NCBI RefSeq assembly: GCF_029960645.1
Contig: NZ_JASBQY010000003.1
Span: 246,679 to 310,678, forward strand
Length of the DNA stretch: 64,000 nt
Reading direction: 5' to 3'
From: Arthrobacter sp. AL12
GTDB taxonomy: Bacteria; Actinomycetota; Actinomycetes; Actinomycetales; Micrococcaceae
Within the stretch, counting starts at the first letter, position 1; every line of letters starts with the position of its first letter. The notes under the pieces were generated by a model. The model was not told where the DNA came from. It did not search any database and saw only the letters and a list, made by a program, of their open reading frames with translations. A program made the position numbers and the translations under genes. Below are positions 32,001 to 39,309 of the stretch, one piece after another.

Positions 32001-33186
32001 GCCGCGGACGTCGTTGGCTGTCGTCACCGGCAGCCTCCGGCACGCAGCCCGGATCGGCGAGTCCATCCGGCTGCAGCTGCCCAATTACCCGATGCTGGCC
32101 AGTTTCTTCACCGCCGGCGACGAATCCTTCCGGGTGGTGGACCTGGAACGCGCCCAGGGACTGGTCCGCGACCATGTGATCTTCTCCCCGGGGTACGGAC
32201 GCACCCCGCACGGGCGGGCGCTCCACAGCCTGGGACCGCTGTCCCTGGACGGAGGGCGGGCCAAGTTCGCCCTCGCCATGACACGGGCACGACGGTCGCT
32301 GCACGTGCTGAGCTGCTTCCGCCCCGAGGACCTCGACGTTACCCGGCTGAACAACGGCGCCGTCGACTTCTACGAACTGCTGAACCGTGAAATTGCGGGC
32401 AACTCCGATCTCGGCAGCCCGGCATCGCGGGCCGCCGCCAGCGAACAGGCCCTCGGGGCTGACCCCCTCGTGGCGGACCTCGGCGACCGCCTGCGGGCCC
32501 GGGGTGCCCGGGTCTGGCATCAGTACGACGGCGCCCTGAACATGGTGGCCGCCGCCGACCCGTTGAGCACCCTCGGACTGGACGACGCCGAGATTCCCCG
32601 GCCCGTGGCGATTGAGTCCGACGGCACCGAGCAGTACCGGCGGCTGACGGTCCGCGAACGCTGCAGGCTCCGCCCGCAGCTCCTGGAAAGACTCGGCTGG
32701 CGCTACATGCCGCTATGGACCATAGAGGTTTTCACCGATCCGTCGGCCTGCGCCGACCGCATCGGCGAATACCTGGGCTTGGAAAAGCCGGCCGCGACGC
32801 ACCTGAAACCGGCCTCGCCCGGATTCTTCGATGACGACGTCGAGAACCTTGCCGTCAACGAGGCGCAGGCCTCGGAGCGGCGGGCCTCGTCCGGACAGCC
32901 GGACACTGCGCAGGAGTACAGAACAAATCAGGGCAGTGAGGAGGCCGGTGGCATGACTGCGGACGGCGATACCCGGAACCGGGGAGCGAGCCAGAACGAT
33001 CGCGGCACCCATACCAGCGGCGAAGGCCGCGACCACGTGACGCAACCAGCCGCACCGGGGGCAGCCCCGGCCGGTGTGCTGCCGAACAAGGCCACCGAGG
33101 ACGATCCGAGGCGCTGGGGCGACGAGCCCGGCGGCTACGACCACGACTCTTGGCTCGAGGAACAGAAGCCTCCGCACTGGGGCTGA
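29005..33186 (+). CDS. Giant SF1 helicase-like protein with C-terminal MTES_1575-like nuclease domain and altered Walker A
   Basis: 1,393 residues. The order resembles DUF4011-type helicase-nucleases: a mixed N-terminal domain, helicase motif I near residue 315, a long insert (about 350-830), motifs II-VI, then a restriction-endonuclease-like domain. Motif I reads SPPGTGQTQTA, with Gln321 where the nucleotide-binding lysine should be; motif II is VVILDAEATS (Asp853) and motif III AFGDDRI, both loosened, while ALAMTRARRSL (Arg1094) keeps the motif VI arginine. The nuclease-like domain has IESDGTEQYRRLTVRERC (Glu1204, Asp1206) and LLERLGWRYMPLW. A disordered tail ends in RRWGDEPGG and EEQKPPHWG. 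Start: ATG 29005 is 7 bases after TACCCT (28992-28997); GTG 29086, with AAGAAGG upstream, is the alternative. Neighbours are housekeeping genes. Confidence 0.75.
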   Translation: MPVLFRTSRASTENVSKVNASTEKKAAVSVGQGHPEGSEELRKWLSGLKPVTGADTMLRFTKTPEGSIDLTHAHPSGLAQLMAGRRTRLSTLIRDQQQYVVAARASRNLRSKIFELANDRGIDAGYFSAGTVVWTSAVGGKPQRVSAPVMLASISLTVRPGEDDYELQLTEQARINPALVRHLKTIHGIVFDVNAVTRMAYSTARFDPQPVLDRLGTLIEPIHGAGVEHNLLVSTFADLSGSLEDPWINENHPLVGALGRAAAGGTVEVPELKAGRFPSTDERDPADELLLLDADADQQYVVDAVRAGDSLVVSSPPGTGQTQTAINTIGALVDQGKTVLVVGDRRASLGEISAELDTLGLDSTLFQLAGNTTPLQLKGQLVRAIMRNEKSLEPQLRNLHTTLIEHRHALRDHVASLHNVRQRWGCSPYEAMQSLAGLTSIQPAPATTVRLKRSVLDNIRDREELAGRLHRAAELGSFSRSSTTSPWHGARLLTRKETQEAQQVARTVAGKLPELRGLMNGVADHAEIRLGGTFAEWGDQVELLVAVRESLDKFTADIFDRPVHDLISATAASSWRRERNIEMPSMQRSRLRRVAKEYVRPGVHIADLHSSLVLVQEQRAAWSGYATTQRHPAVPSGLGEIISVYRELETELAELGRAVQHTAAGGDLHTTPYEELMERLERLVADTGTLETLPERTLLVENMREHGLGELLADLAEREVPAESVATELELAWWQSALEAMISGDDYLAMSDGDALRQLEAEYRLADNAHIASGAARLRWQLAEQWRAAIAEHPRQAELLRSLLKDGRVTLSALTGQAAELLPMLVPVWSVSPYLLTAVLPVEQRFDAVVILDAEATSLQAVLPAIARSKQVIAFGDDRIASPRTFTVSVERLAAGESSHQGVESAYQALTNVLPTWSLRTVYRAVDEDLVRQLSKGFYDGGLRRLPEGQSATGLDRALTVEYLPDGTGLPSADQDGVESVVAEVNRAVELVFEHARLRPRTSLAVVTGSLRHAARIGESIRLQLPNYPMLASFFTAGDESFRVVDLERAQGLVRDHVIFSPGYGRTPHGRALHSLGPLSLDGGRAKFALAMTRARRSLHVLSCFRPEDLDVTRLNNGAVDFYELLNREIAGNSDLGSPASRAAASEQALGADPLVADLGDRLRARGARVWHQYDGALNMVAAADPLSTLGLDDAEIPRPVAIESDGTEQYRRLTVRERCRLRPQLLERLGWRYMPLWTIEVFTDPSACADRIGEYLGLEKPAATHLKPASPGFFDDDVENLAVNEAQASERRASSGQPDTAQEYRTNQGSEEAGGMTADGDTRNRGASQNDRGTHTSGEGRDHVTQPAAPGAAPAGVLPNKATEDDPRRWGDEPGGYDHDSWLEEQKPPHWG

Positions 33187-33265
33187 GACCCTCCTCGGCC
33201 CGGACCGCATGGGAGTGGGATTTTGCGGGAGCCCCTGCCTGGGGGTCACCTGCCGGGCGGGTCGG

Positions 33266-34096
33266 CTAGCCATGAGCCGCCGCCACAAGAACAAAGAACA
33301 GCTTCCCCTGCGTGGAGGCACCGGCGAGGCGACCGGCCTGATCGGCGTCGGCAGCGACGACCAGAAGGCCGTCAGTCTCCCCGGTGGCCAGCCATTGGCC
33401 GTCCCCGTTGCCGTGTTCGGATGTCCACAGCACCGGAACCGCGGCGGCCAGCACCTGGGTAGCTGCCGGCTGGTCAAAGCCGTTGCCGGTGGTCATCACG
33501 ACGGTGACGAGTTGCCCGGGGGAGAGCAGCTGGATCGAGGCGGGATCGGCCATCCGGAGTGGCACTGCGGCAGATCCCGGAGGGCTTCCCGCCAGCAGGC
33601 CGGGACCAAGGAGCTGGGCGTCAGACAGTAGTTGGCCCTTGCGCAGGGCCACCGCCAGCTGTTTGCCCTGCAGCGACTCGGTGCTGCCGTAGCTGCCGGC
33701 GGGCACCAGACCGCGCGGGACGCTCAGCGCCGTGAGGTCATCGGGGCCCAGTGTCTCCCCGGCCGGGAGGTCCCGTGCGGCGGCGAAAGCGGAGACCGTG
33801 AAAGCCGGGGCCGGCGTCAGCTGCTGGACCGTGAGACCCGCCGCCACGCACAGCAACAGCGCAACCGCCAGCCTCCTGTTGCGGGCCAGCCACCGGGCCA
33901 GCTGCCTGCGGGGAGCCTGCCGAGCGGGTCCTGGCCGGCGCCGCGGGCTTCCGGAGGTCGACCGGACTGGCTGGCGCCGACGGGGACCGCCGTTGCGCAG
34001 AACCGACAAAGGGTGCCACGCGCCACGAAAAAAGTCCCCCAGGATGACCTCAGGGACGACGCCTACGGACGGGACGGGAGGGGCAGGGATGGGCAT
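33266..34096 (-). CDS. SAF-domain membrane-anchored protein (CpaB/RcpC-like)
   Basis: The 276-residue protein has an Arg/Pro-rich cytoplasmic stretch, one transmembrane helix (LAVALLLCVAAGLTVQQL, residues about 75-92) and an extracytoplasmic SAF domain (TVSAFAAARDLPAGETLGPD) as in the Flp-pilus protein CpaB. No other pilus gene (tadA, tadB, flp) is in the window, so it may be a stray member or have another envelope role. The ATG (34096) is 6 bases after TAGTGT (34103-34108 complement), indicating leaderless expression. Convergent with the helicase-like gene across a 79-base gap with nothing recognisable. Confidence 0.78.
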   Translation of the reverse strand: MPIPAPPVPSVGVVPEVILGDFFRGAWHPLSVLRNGGPRRRQPVRSTSGSPRRRPGPARQAPRRQLARWLARNRRLAVALLLCVAAGLTVQQLTPAPAFTVSAFAAARDLPAGETLGPDDLTALSVPRGLVPAGSYGSTESLQGKQLAVALRKGQLLSDAQLLGPGLLAGSPPGSAAVPLRMADPASIQLLSPGQLVTVVMTTGNGFDQPAATQVLAAAVPVLWTSEHGNGDGQWLATGETDGLLVVAADADQAGRLAGASTQGKLFFVLVAAAHG

Positions 34097-34206
34097 AGCC
34101 CGACACTACGCACCGGCGTGGAAGCACGGCAGGCGGTCTTCGGGCTATGTGGACAAACGGCCCGCGCGCAATCGAACCGGGGCGGGCCGCGGCCCGCATG
34201 GAATGC

Positions 34207-34464
34207 CTAGCTGGCGGAAGCGGTGGCAGCCGCCGGAGTTGCGGCCGTGGCCGGCGCAGGTGCAGGGGAGACAGTGCTGCCCTTGGCGTCGCGGGAATCG
34301 GTCCGGTAGAAACCGGATCCCTTGAAGACGACGCCGACGCTGTTGAACTTCTTGCGCAGGGTCCCCTGGCACTCGGGGCAGGACGTGAGGGAGCTGTCGG
34401 TGAACGACTGCACGATCTCGAAGGCGTGGCTGCAGTCCTTGCAGGCATATGCATACGTGGGCAC
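34207..34464 (-). CDS. FmdB-family zinc-ribbon protein
   Basis: Small predicted metal-binding regulatory protein, 85 residues. The N-terminal 45 residues are the FmdB ribbon: MPTYAYACKDCSHAFE with Cys8/Cys11 and TSCPECQGTLRKKF with a second CPEC pair, four cysteines for one zinc, followed by GVVFKGSGFYRTDSR, the family hallmark. The C-terminal 30 residues are Ala/Pro/Thr low complexity. The GTG start has GAGGAGG upstream. Role unknown; FmdB-like genes in Actinobacteria often lie near 5-formyl-THF cyclo-ligase and mscL/SAF genes, as here. Confidence 0.9.
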   Translation of the reverse strand: MPTYAYACKDCSHAFEIVQSFTDSSLTSCPECQGTLRKKFNSVGVVFKGSGFYRTDSRDAKGSTVSPAPAPATAATPAAATASAS

Positions 34465-34611
34465 TGGAAATCCTCCTCTGGGACAAACGAGCAGGTCCCG
34501 TACTGCCCGGTGGGGACCGCAGCCGACATGTCCGTCGCCGCAATCCGCCCCTTAGCAGTCGCAGGGCCTGAGTGCCAATTCTATCACCCCTGCGGCGCGT
34601 CCTTTGATGAG

Positions 34612-35250
34612 CTACCGCGGCTGCAGCGGCAACAGGCCCGCCGGGGTCAGGGCGCCGGCCACCTTCCGATCAAAGGGCTCTGCCGGGATGCTGCCGGCGG
34701 GCAGGACCTCATCCTCGTACACGACGGCGGCGGTCGGCAGGGGCGGCAACAGCCCGCCGTCGGACGCCGGGGCCCCGGGCGGGAGGAAGGCGGCCAACAA
34801 CGCCAGGACCTTGTCGTAGTAGCCGCCGCCCTGGCCGATCCGGTTGCCGGAGTAGTCGACGGCGGTGGCCGGCAGGAAGATGCCGCGCGTGTCCTGCATG
34901 ACGGCAGTGCCGTGGCGTTCCCCCACGGGCTCCTGGATCGGCGCGTAACGGCTCCGGACAAATTCGGAGGCGGGGGTCCAGTACACCCAGCTCAGCGCCA
35001 GGCCGGGCTCGCAGACCGGAAGCAGCACCCGGTGCCCGGCCTCGTGCAAAGCTGCCAGCAGGGGAACGGTCGGTGGCTCGGAACCCACCCCAAGATAGGC
35101 GGCGAAAGTGCCCGGGCTGCCACCGGCCAGGCCGGTTGCCCAGGCAAGTCCGTGCCGCGCAATGCCCGCCCCGGCGCTCTCCAGCAGGGCCGGCGTCAGC
35201 TTGGCACGCCGGGCGCGGTGGCATCCCCGGATCTCTTCCTTCGACGCCAT
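34612..35250 (-). CDS. 5-formyltetrahydrofolate cyclo-ligase
   Basis: Converts 5-formyl-THF to 5,10-methenyl-THF with ATP, rescuing a dead-end folate. The 212-residue protein begins ASKEEIRGCHRARRAKL and has the family motif RIGQGGGYYDKVLALL with the Mg/ATP-binding Asp, and VYEDEVLPAGSIPAEPFD near the end. The ATG at 35250 starts at the conserved helix; an in-frame start 12 codons upstream (35286) would add an atypical AGLHHAEGIRG stretch. Divergent from galU. Confidence 0.9.
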   Translation of the reverse strand: MASKEEIRGCHRARRAKLTPALLESAGAGIARHGLAWATGLAGGSPGTFAAYLGVGSEPPTVPLLAALHEAGHRVLLPVCEPGLALSWVYWTPASEFVRSRYAPIQEPVGERHGTAVMQDTRGIFLPATAVDYSGNRIGQGGGYYDKVLALLAAFLPPGAPASDGGLLPPLPTAAVVYEDEVLPAGSIPAEPFDRKVAGALTPAGLLPLQPR

Positions 35251-35349
35251 GCCCCTAATTCCCTCCGCGTGATGCAGCCCGGCCAACAGCGGTTCCCCTG
35301 GCGGCTCGAATGATTACCCAATGTTTGGTCCCTCCGTTAGATTAGTCCA

Positions 35350-36267
35350 GTGACTACACCCAACGCTCCCGTCCGCAAGGCCGTCATCCCCGCAGCCGGC
35401 CTCGGCACCAGATTCCTGCCGGCCACCAAGGCCATGCCCAAGGAAATGCTGCCCGTCGTCGACAAGCCGGCCATCCAGTACGTTGTGGAGGAAGCCGTTA
35501 AAGTCGGCCTGAACGACATCCTGATGATCACCGGCCGCAGCAAGCGGGCGCTGGAGGACCACTTCGACCGTGTCCCCACGCTGGAAGCCACCCTTCAGGC
35601 CAAGGGCGACACTGCCAAGCTCGAGTCCATCCAGGCGGCCAGCAACCTTGGTGACATTCACTACGTCCGCCAGGGCGATCCGATGGGCCTCGGTCACGCC
35701 GTCCTCCGTGCAAAGCAGCACGTGGGCTATGAGCCGTTTGCGGTCCTGCTCGGCGATGACCTGATTGACGCCCGCGACGACCTGCTGAGCACCATGATCG
35801 AGGTCCAGGCGAAGACCGGAGGATCGGTGGTCGCCCTGATCGAGGTTGAGCCCTCTGAGATCAGCGCCTACGGCTGCGCCGACATCGAAGCGATCGGCGG
35901 CGAAGAGTACGTCCGGATCAACCATCTGGTCGAGAAGCCTGATGTCAAGGACGCACCGTCGAACCTGGCCATCATCGGTCGCTATGTCCTCCACCCGGCG
36001 GTCTTCGAGGTGCTGGAACGCACCGCGCCCGGCCGCGGCGGCGAAATCCAGCTCACCGACGCGCTACAGGAGCTCGCCGCCGGCGACGGCGAGGGCTACG
36101 GCGTATACGGCGTCGTCTTCCGCGGCCGCCGCTACGACACCGGCGACAAGCTCAGCTACCTGAAGGCCTGCGTCCAGCTGGCCTGCGACAGCGACGACCT
36201 GGGTCCCGGCCTGCGGGAATGGCTGCCGGGCTTCGCCGCGAGCCTGGCTCCCACCCTGGCCAAGTAG
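35350..36267 (+). CDS. galU: UTP-glucose-1-phosphate uridylyltransferase
   Basis: Makes UDP-glucose for cell-wall and capsular glycans. The 305-residue protein has the nucleotidyltransferase signature PAAGLGTRFLPATKAMPKEM near the N-terminus, VDKPAIQYVVEEAV, the LGDD metal site around residue 135 and the late LVEKP block. The GTG follows TAGATT (35338-35343) by 6 bases, so the mRNA is probably leaderless. The GNAT gene begins 5 bases after its stop, suggesting an operon. Confidence 0.97.
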   Translation: MTTPNAPVRKAVIPAAGLGTRFLPATKAMPKEMLPVVDKPAIQYVVEEAVKVGLNDILMITGRSKRALEDHFDRVPTLEATLQAKGDTAKLESIQAASNLGDIHYVRQGDPMGLGHAVLRAKQHVGYEPFAVLLGDDLIDARDDLLSTMIEVQAKTGGSVVALIEVEPSEISAYGCADIEAIGGEEYVRINHLVEKPDVKDAPSNLAIIGRYVLHPAVFEVLERTAPGRGGEIQLTDALQELAAGDGEGYGVYGVVFRGRRYDTGDKLSYLKACVQLACDSDDLGPGLREWLPGFAASLAPTLAK

Positions 36268-36272
36268 CCCCG

Positions 36273-36893
36273 GTGGGGGGCAGCTTCCACTGGCCGGTGA
36301 CGCTTGAAAGCGGCGACCTTGCGTTGCGCCCCATCCGCTACCGGGACCGCAAGGAATGGACCGAGGTCCGTTCCCGCAACAGCGAGTGGCTGGCCCCCTG
36401 GGAAGCGTCCAACCCCGTTCCCGGGGGCGGCCTTCCCGACTACCGCCACATGGTGCGTTCCCTCAAGGCGCAGGCCGCCCAGGCCACGGCCCTGCCGTTT
36501 CTGATAACCGAGCGGACCCCGGGCTTCCGGGAACCTGTCATTGTGGGTCAACTGACGGTCTCCTCCATCGTGTGGGGCTCGGCCATGATGGCCACACTCG
36601 GCTACTGGGTGGACAAGGACCGGGCAGGGCACGGCATCACGCCGACCGCCGTGGCACTGGTGACGGACTATTGCTTCCAGAACCTGGGGCTGCATCGGAT
36701 GGAAATTAACATCCGACCCGAGAACGGACCCAGCCTCCGGGTCGTCGAGAAGCTCGGCTTCCGTGACGAGGGCTACCGACCGAGGTTCCTGCACATCAAC
36801 GGTGAATGGGCCGACCATCGGAGCTTCGCACTGACCTCTGAAGAAGTGCCGGAGGGGCTTCTGGCGCGGTGGCAACAGGGCCGCCCCGCGTAG
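36273..36893 (+). CDS. GNAT acetyltransferase, RimJ/RimL type
   Basis: Predicted N-acetyltransferase, 206 residues. Conserved features are LRPIRYRDRKEWTEVRSRN at the start, the acetyl-CoA loop region YWVDKDRAGHGITPTAVAL and LHRMEINIRPENGPSLRVVEKLGF, which together match RimJ/RimL-like enzymes that acetylate ribosomal-protein N-termini or small molecules. The actual acceptor is unknown. The GTG at 36273 gives the conserved GGSFHWPVTLESGDL N-terminus and starts 5 bases after galU; the frame is open into galU but out of its frame. Confidence 0.85.
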   Translation: MGGSFHWPVTLESGDLALRPIRYRDRKEWTEVRSRNSEWLAPWEASNPVPGGGLPDYRHMVRSLKAQAAQATALPFLITERTPGFREPVIVGQLTVSSIVWGSAMMATLGYWVDKDRAGHGITPTAVALVTDYCFQNLGLHRMEINIRPENGPSLRVVEKLGFRDEGYRPRFLHINGEWADHRSFALTSEEVPEGLLARWQQGRPA

Positions 36894-37009
36894 CCGCCAG
36901 ACCCTTCCTGACCGGCCCTAACGTCATCAATCCAGTCAATTGACAGTTCCCCCGCGACACACCGGGGACAATGCGGCCGCGGACCCCGCATTGCTCATAC
37001 GGTTTTGAT

Positions 37010-37996
37010 GTGGATATCCCTCTCAGCAGCTCTGTCATCCTTGTCATTGCTGTTGCGCTCTGGATTGTGTGGGTTGCCCCCTACATGCTCCGGCACGGAC
37101 GCCACCTGCTGCAGCCCGCGGGCGAGCTTGCGGCGGACTCCATCGATCTCGAAACAGCAGCCCCCCAAGCCGGGAACGTCATGAAGATGTCGGCCCAGCA
37201 GGAGAAACCCATGACCAGCACCCAGCGCACCGAGCCCGTCCCGGGAACCACCGGACCCGGGGGCGGCCCCAACATTGCAGCCACCGGTCCGGCGTTCAGA
37301 ATCCGCTATGGCCGGTTGGCCCTCGCCCTGGCGGGTCTGCTCTCGCTGCTCACCGGCGTCGTCTCGGCGGCCCTGCGAATTTTCGGCCTTGGGTCACCCT
37401 GGCTGCCGTTCGCGGCGCTGTTCGGCGCCGCTGCCGCGGTCTTCATGCTCCGCTGGCTCGCCGTTCGGGACCGCCGCCGAAAAATGAACGATGCGTTCCG
37501 AGCGGCCATGAGCACACCGGTCCGACCGGCCGAATACGCCCCGGAGCGTGCCCCGCTGCGGGAGCCGGCGGGCGAGCCCCGCCAACGCGCCGAGAGCCAG
37601 CTCTTTGACGCCCAGGCCGACGCCGCCGAACGAAAGCCGGCACCCCGGCCCCTGACCGCACAGGAACTCCGCCAGGCGGCACTGGCGGAAGCCATGGCGT
37701 CGGGCGACACATCCGTCCGCGGCGCCGCGGGCACCCGCACCGCCGAAGGATCCAGCTGGGAACCGGTGGACGTCCCCAAGCCCACCTACGTCGAGGCGCC
37801 GAAGGCCGAGCGGGCCGCCCCTGAGCCGCTCGACCTGCCGGAAACCCCGAAGGCGGTTGGAAAACCGTCGCTGAAGCAGGGCCTCCCGCAGGCGCCGGCG
37901 GGCAGCCCCGGCGCGGACGCCGAGCAGAAGCCGTTGGGCAAGGCCCAGAGTGCCCTGAGCAACCTGGACGACGTCCTGCAGCGACGCCGGGCCTGA
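37010..37996 (+). CDS. Conserved actinobacterial membrane protein of unknown function
   Basis: Not recognised as a named family. The 328-residue protein begins with a helix (SVILVIAVALWIVWVAPYML), then a charged linker, a pair of helices (LALALAGLLSLLTGVVSAAL; WLPFAALFGAAAAVFMLRWL) at about residues 105-160, and a long Ala/Pro/Glu-rich cytoplasmic tail that looks disordered and ends in SALSNLDDVLQRRRA. The predicted start is GTG 37010, 6 bases after TACGGT (36998-37003), which fits a leaderless mRNA; an ATG 13 codons upstream (36971) lacks signals. A strong terminator follows. Confidence 0.75.
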   Translation: MDIPLSSSVILVIAVALWIVWVAPYMLRHGRHLLQPAGELAADSIDLETAAPQAGNVMKMSAQQEKPMTSTQRTEPVPGTTGPGGGPNIAATGPAFRIRYGRLALALAGLLSLLTGVVSAALRIFGLGSPWLPFAALFGAAAAVFMLRWLAVRDRRRKMNDAFRAAMSTPVRPAEYAPERAPLREPAGEPRQRAESQLFDAQADAAERKPAPRPLTAQELRQAALAEAMASGDTSVRGAAGTRTAEGSSWEPVDVPKPTYVEAPKAERAAPEPLDLPETPKAVGKPSLKQGLPQAPAGSPGADAEQKPLGKAQSALSNLDDVLQRRRA

Positions 37997-38010
37997 GCTT
38001 CGTTCTTCCG

Positions 38011-38048
38011 GCCCCGGGCAGCCAGCCATGGCTGCCCGGGGCTTTTTT
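38011..38048 (+). terminator. Intrinsic terminator
   Basis: GCCCCGGGCAGCC (38011-38023), 6-base loop, GGCTGCCCGGGGC (38030-38042), then TTTTTTT. A textbook 13 bp stem plus T7 ending the membrane-protein gene. Confidence 0.96.
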
Positions 38049-38116
38049 TGCCCGCGGATCAGTGGCCGGCGCGTCCACGTCGCCCACGAACCCGGTGGGG
38101 GCGGTAGCCTCAGGGC

Positions 38117-38917
38117 ATGACTCGAATTTGCGTTGCGGGGGGAACCGGCCAGGTCGGCCGGGAGGTGGTGCGGCAGGCCGTCGCGGCCGGGTTCGGGGTG
38201 GCGGTCCTCTGCCGGAATCCGCCTCCTGCCGGGGACCCCGCCCGGGCCGCCGGTGCGGAGTACTTTCCGGCCGATGTGACCACCGGTGTGGGGCTGGCCG
38301 CGGCGCTGGCCGGAGCCGACGTCGTGATCGACTGCCTGGAGGGGCGGTCCGGGAAGGCGCTGAAAGACTTCGCCGACGGCGGCGCCCGCCTGCTTGCGGC
38401 CGCACAGGACGCCGGCGTGGCCAGGGCAGTGGTGTTGTCCATCGTCAATTGCGACAAGAGCCGCTTCGGCTACTACAAGTCGAAGGCAGCCAAGGAACTG
38501 GTCTATGAGCGGTCCGGACTCGAGACCGTCGCGCTCCGCGCGACACAGTTCCATTCCCTCCTCGCAAGCACTTTTGCCGCCGGCTCGAAAATGCGGATCA
38601 TCCCCGTGGTCAGGGGCGCCCGTTTCCAGCCGATTGCACCGGCCGATGTCGCGGCAGCCCTGCTCGAGGAGGCCCTGGAGCCCGCAACGGGACGCCGGCA
38701 CAGCGTCAGGACCATCGGCGGCCCCGAGATTCACGGGATGGGGGAGTTCGCCCGGCAGTGGAAGGCCGCGACCGGTTCCCGTGCACGGCCGGTGCACCTG
38801 CCGCTGCCCGGTGCGATGGGAAAATACCTGCGCGCGGGCCTGAACCTGGTGCCGGAGGAACGCCACGCCGGTGAGACTTTCAGCGGCTGGCTGGCAAAGC
38901 ACGCGGATAGTTTGTAG
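38117..38917 (+). CDS. NAD(P)-binding atypical SDR (NmrA-like)
   Basis: The 266-residue Rossmann protein begins TRICVAGGTGQVGREVVRQA, the GxxGxxG dinucleotide motif of atypical short-chain dehydrogenases, followed by an Arg after strand 2 (VLCRN) that favours NADP. The active-site YxxxK is present as FGYYKSKAAKELV. It resembles NmrA-like redox sensors or epimerase-like proteins; no substrate can be assigned. The ATG is 6 bases after TAGCCT (38105-38110), indicating leaderless expression. tRNA-Ala follows 46 bases downstream. Confidence 0.82.
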   Translation: MTRICVAGGTGQVGREVVRQAVAAGFGVAVLCRNPPPAGDPARAAGAEYFPADVTTGVGLAAALAGADVVIDCLEGRSGKALKDFADGGARLLAAAQDAGVARAVVLSIVNCDKSRFGYYKSKAAKELVYERSGLETVALRATQFHSLLASTFAAGSKMRIIPVVRGARFQPIAPADVAAALLEEALEPATGRRHSVRTIGGPEIHGMGEFARQWKAATGSRARPVHLPLPGAMGKYLRAGLNLVPEERHAGETFSGWLAKHADSL

Positions 38918-38963
38918 CCTAGGGACACCGGCAACGCCGTTCCTCCGGGACCGGCGTTGCTTC

Positions 38964-39036
38964 GGGGCTATAGCTCAGTTGGTAGAGCGCTTCGTTCGCA
39001 TCGAAGAGGTCAGGAGTTCGAATCTCCTTAGCTCCA
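38964..39036 (+). tRNA. tRNA-Ala (anticodon CGC)
   Basis: Complete 73-base cloverleaf: acceptor GGGGCTA/TAGCTCC (one G-T pair), D arm GCTC-AGTTGGTA-GAGC, anticodon stem CTTCG/CGAAG with loop TTCGCAT (anticodon CGC at 38997-38999), T arm AGGAG-TTCGAAT-CTCCT, discriminator A. CCA is not encoded. It reads GCG, a common alanine codon in this GC-rich DNA. Confidence 0.97.
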
Positions 39037-39260
39037 CAATTTGCAGGTCAGCTTTCCGTCCATCACTTCGGCGATGCAGTTCTCGCCCGTGGCCGGCCAG
39101 AACTGGCCGGTGGCCATTGCGGCCAAAGACTCTGCCACTCCCGGTTCACTCAGGTGCTGCGCCGGTCGCTGGACACCAAGCCGCGGCCATGTCTCAGAGT
39201 TCTCTTTTCGGACCCTTGGGTAGGCCGGGAGCCGCTCTTGGTTTCGTGTCCTTAAGATGT

Positions 39261-39286
39261 ATCGTTGACTATCGTTGTATATCGTT
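39261..39286. promoter_or_regulatory. Candidate PadR operator: three ATCGTT repeats at 10 bp spacing
   Basis: ATCGTT occurs at 39261, 39271 and 39281, exactly one helical turn apart, 24-49 bases before the padR ATG. The position next to a PadR gene suggests autoregulation. The sequence upstream, from the tRNA to 39260, has no assigned feature. Confidence 0.55.
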
Positions 39287-39309
39287 CGCGACTTTCTGAG
39301 GAGAGCAAG

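Noticed and set aside
29005..33186. Calling the giant helicase gene part of an antiphage defence island
   Set aside because: No methylase, toxin, integrase or other defence gene is nearby; flanks are guaA, FmdB, folate and galU genes, and base composition is that of the core genome.
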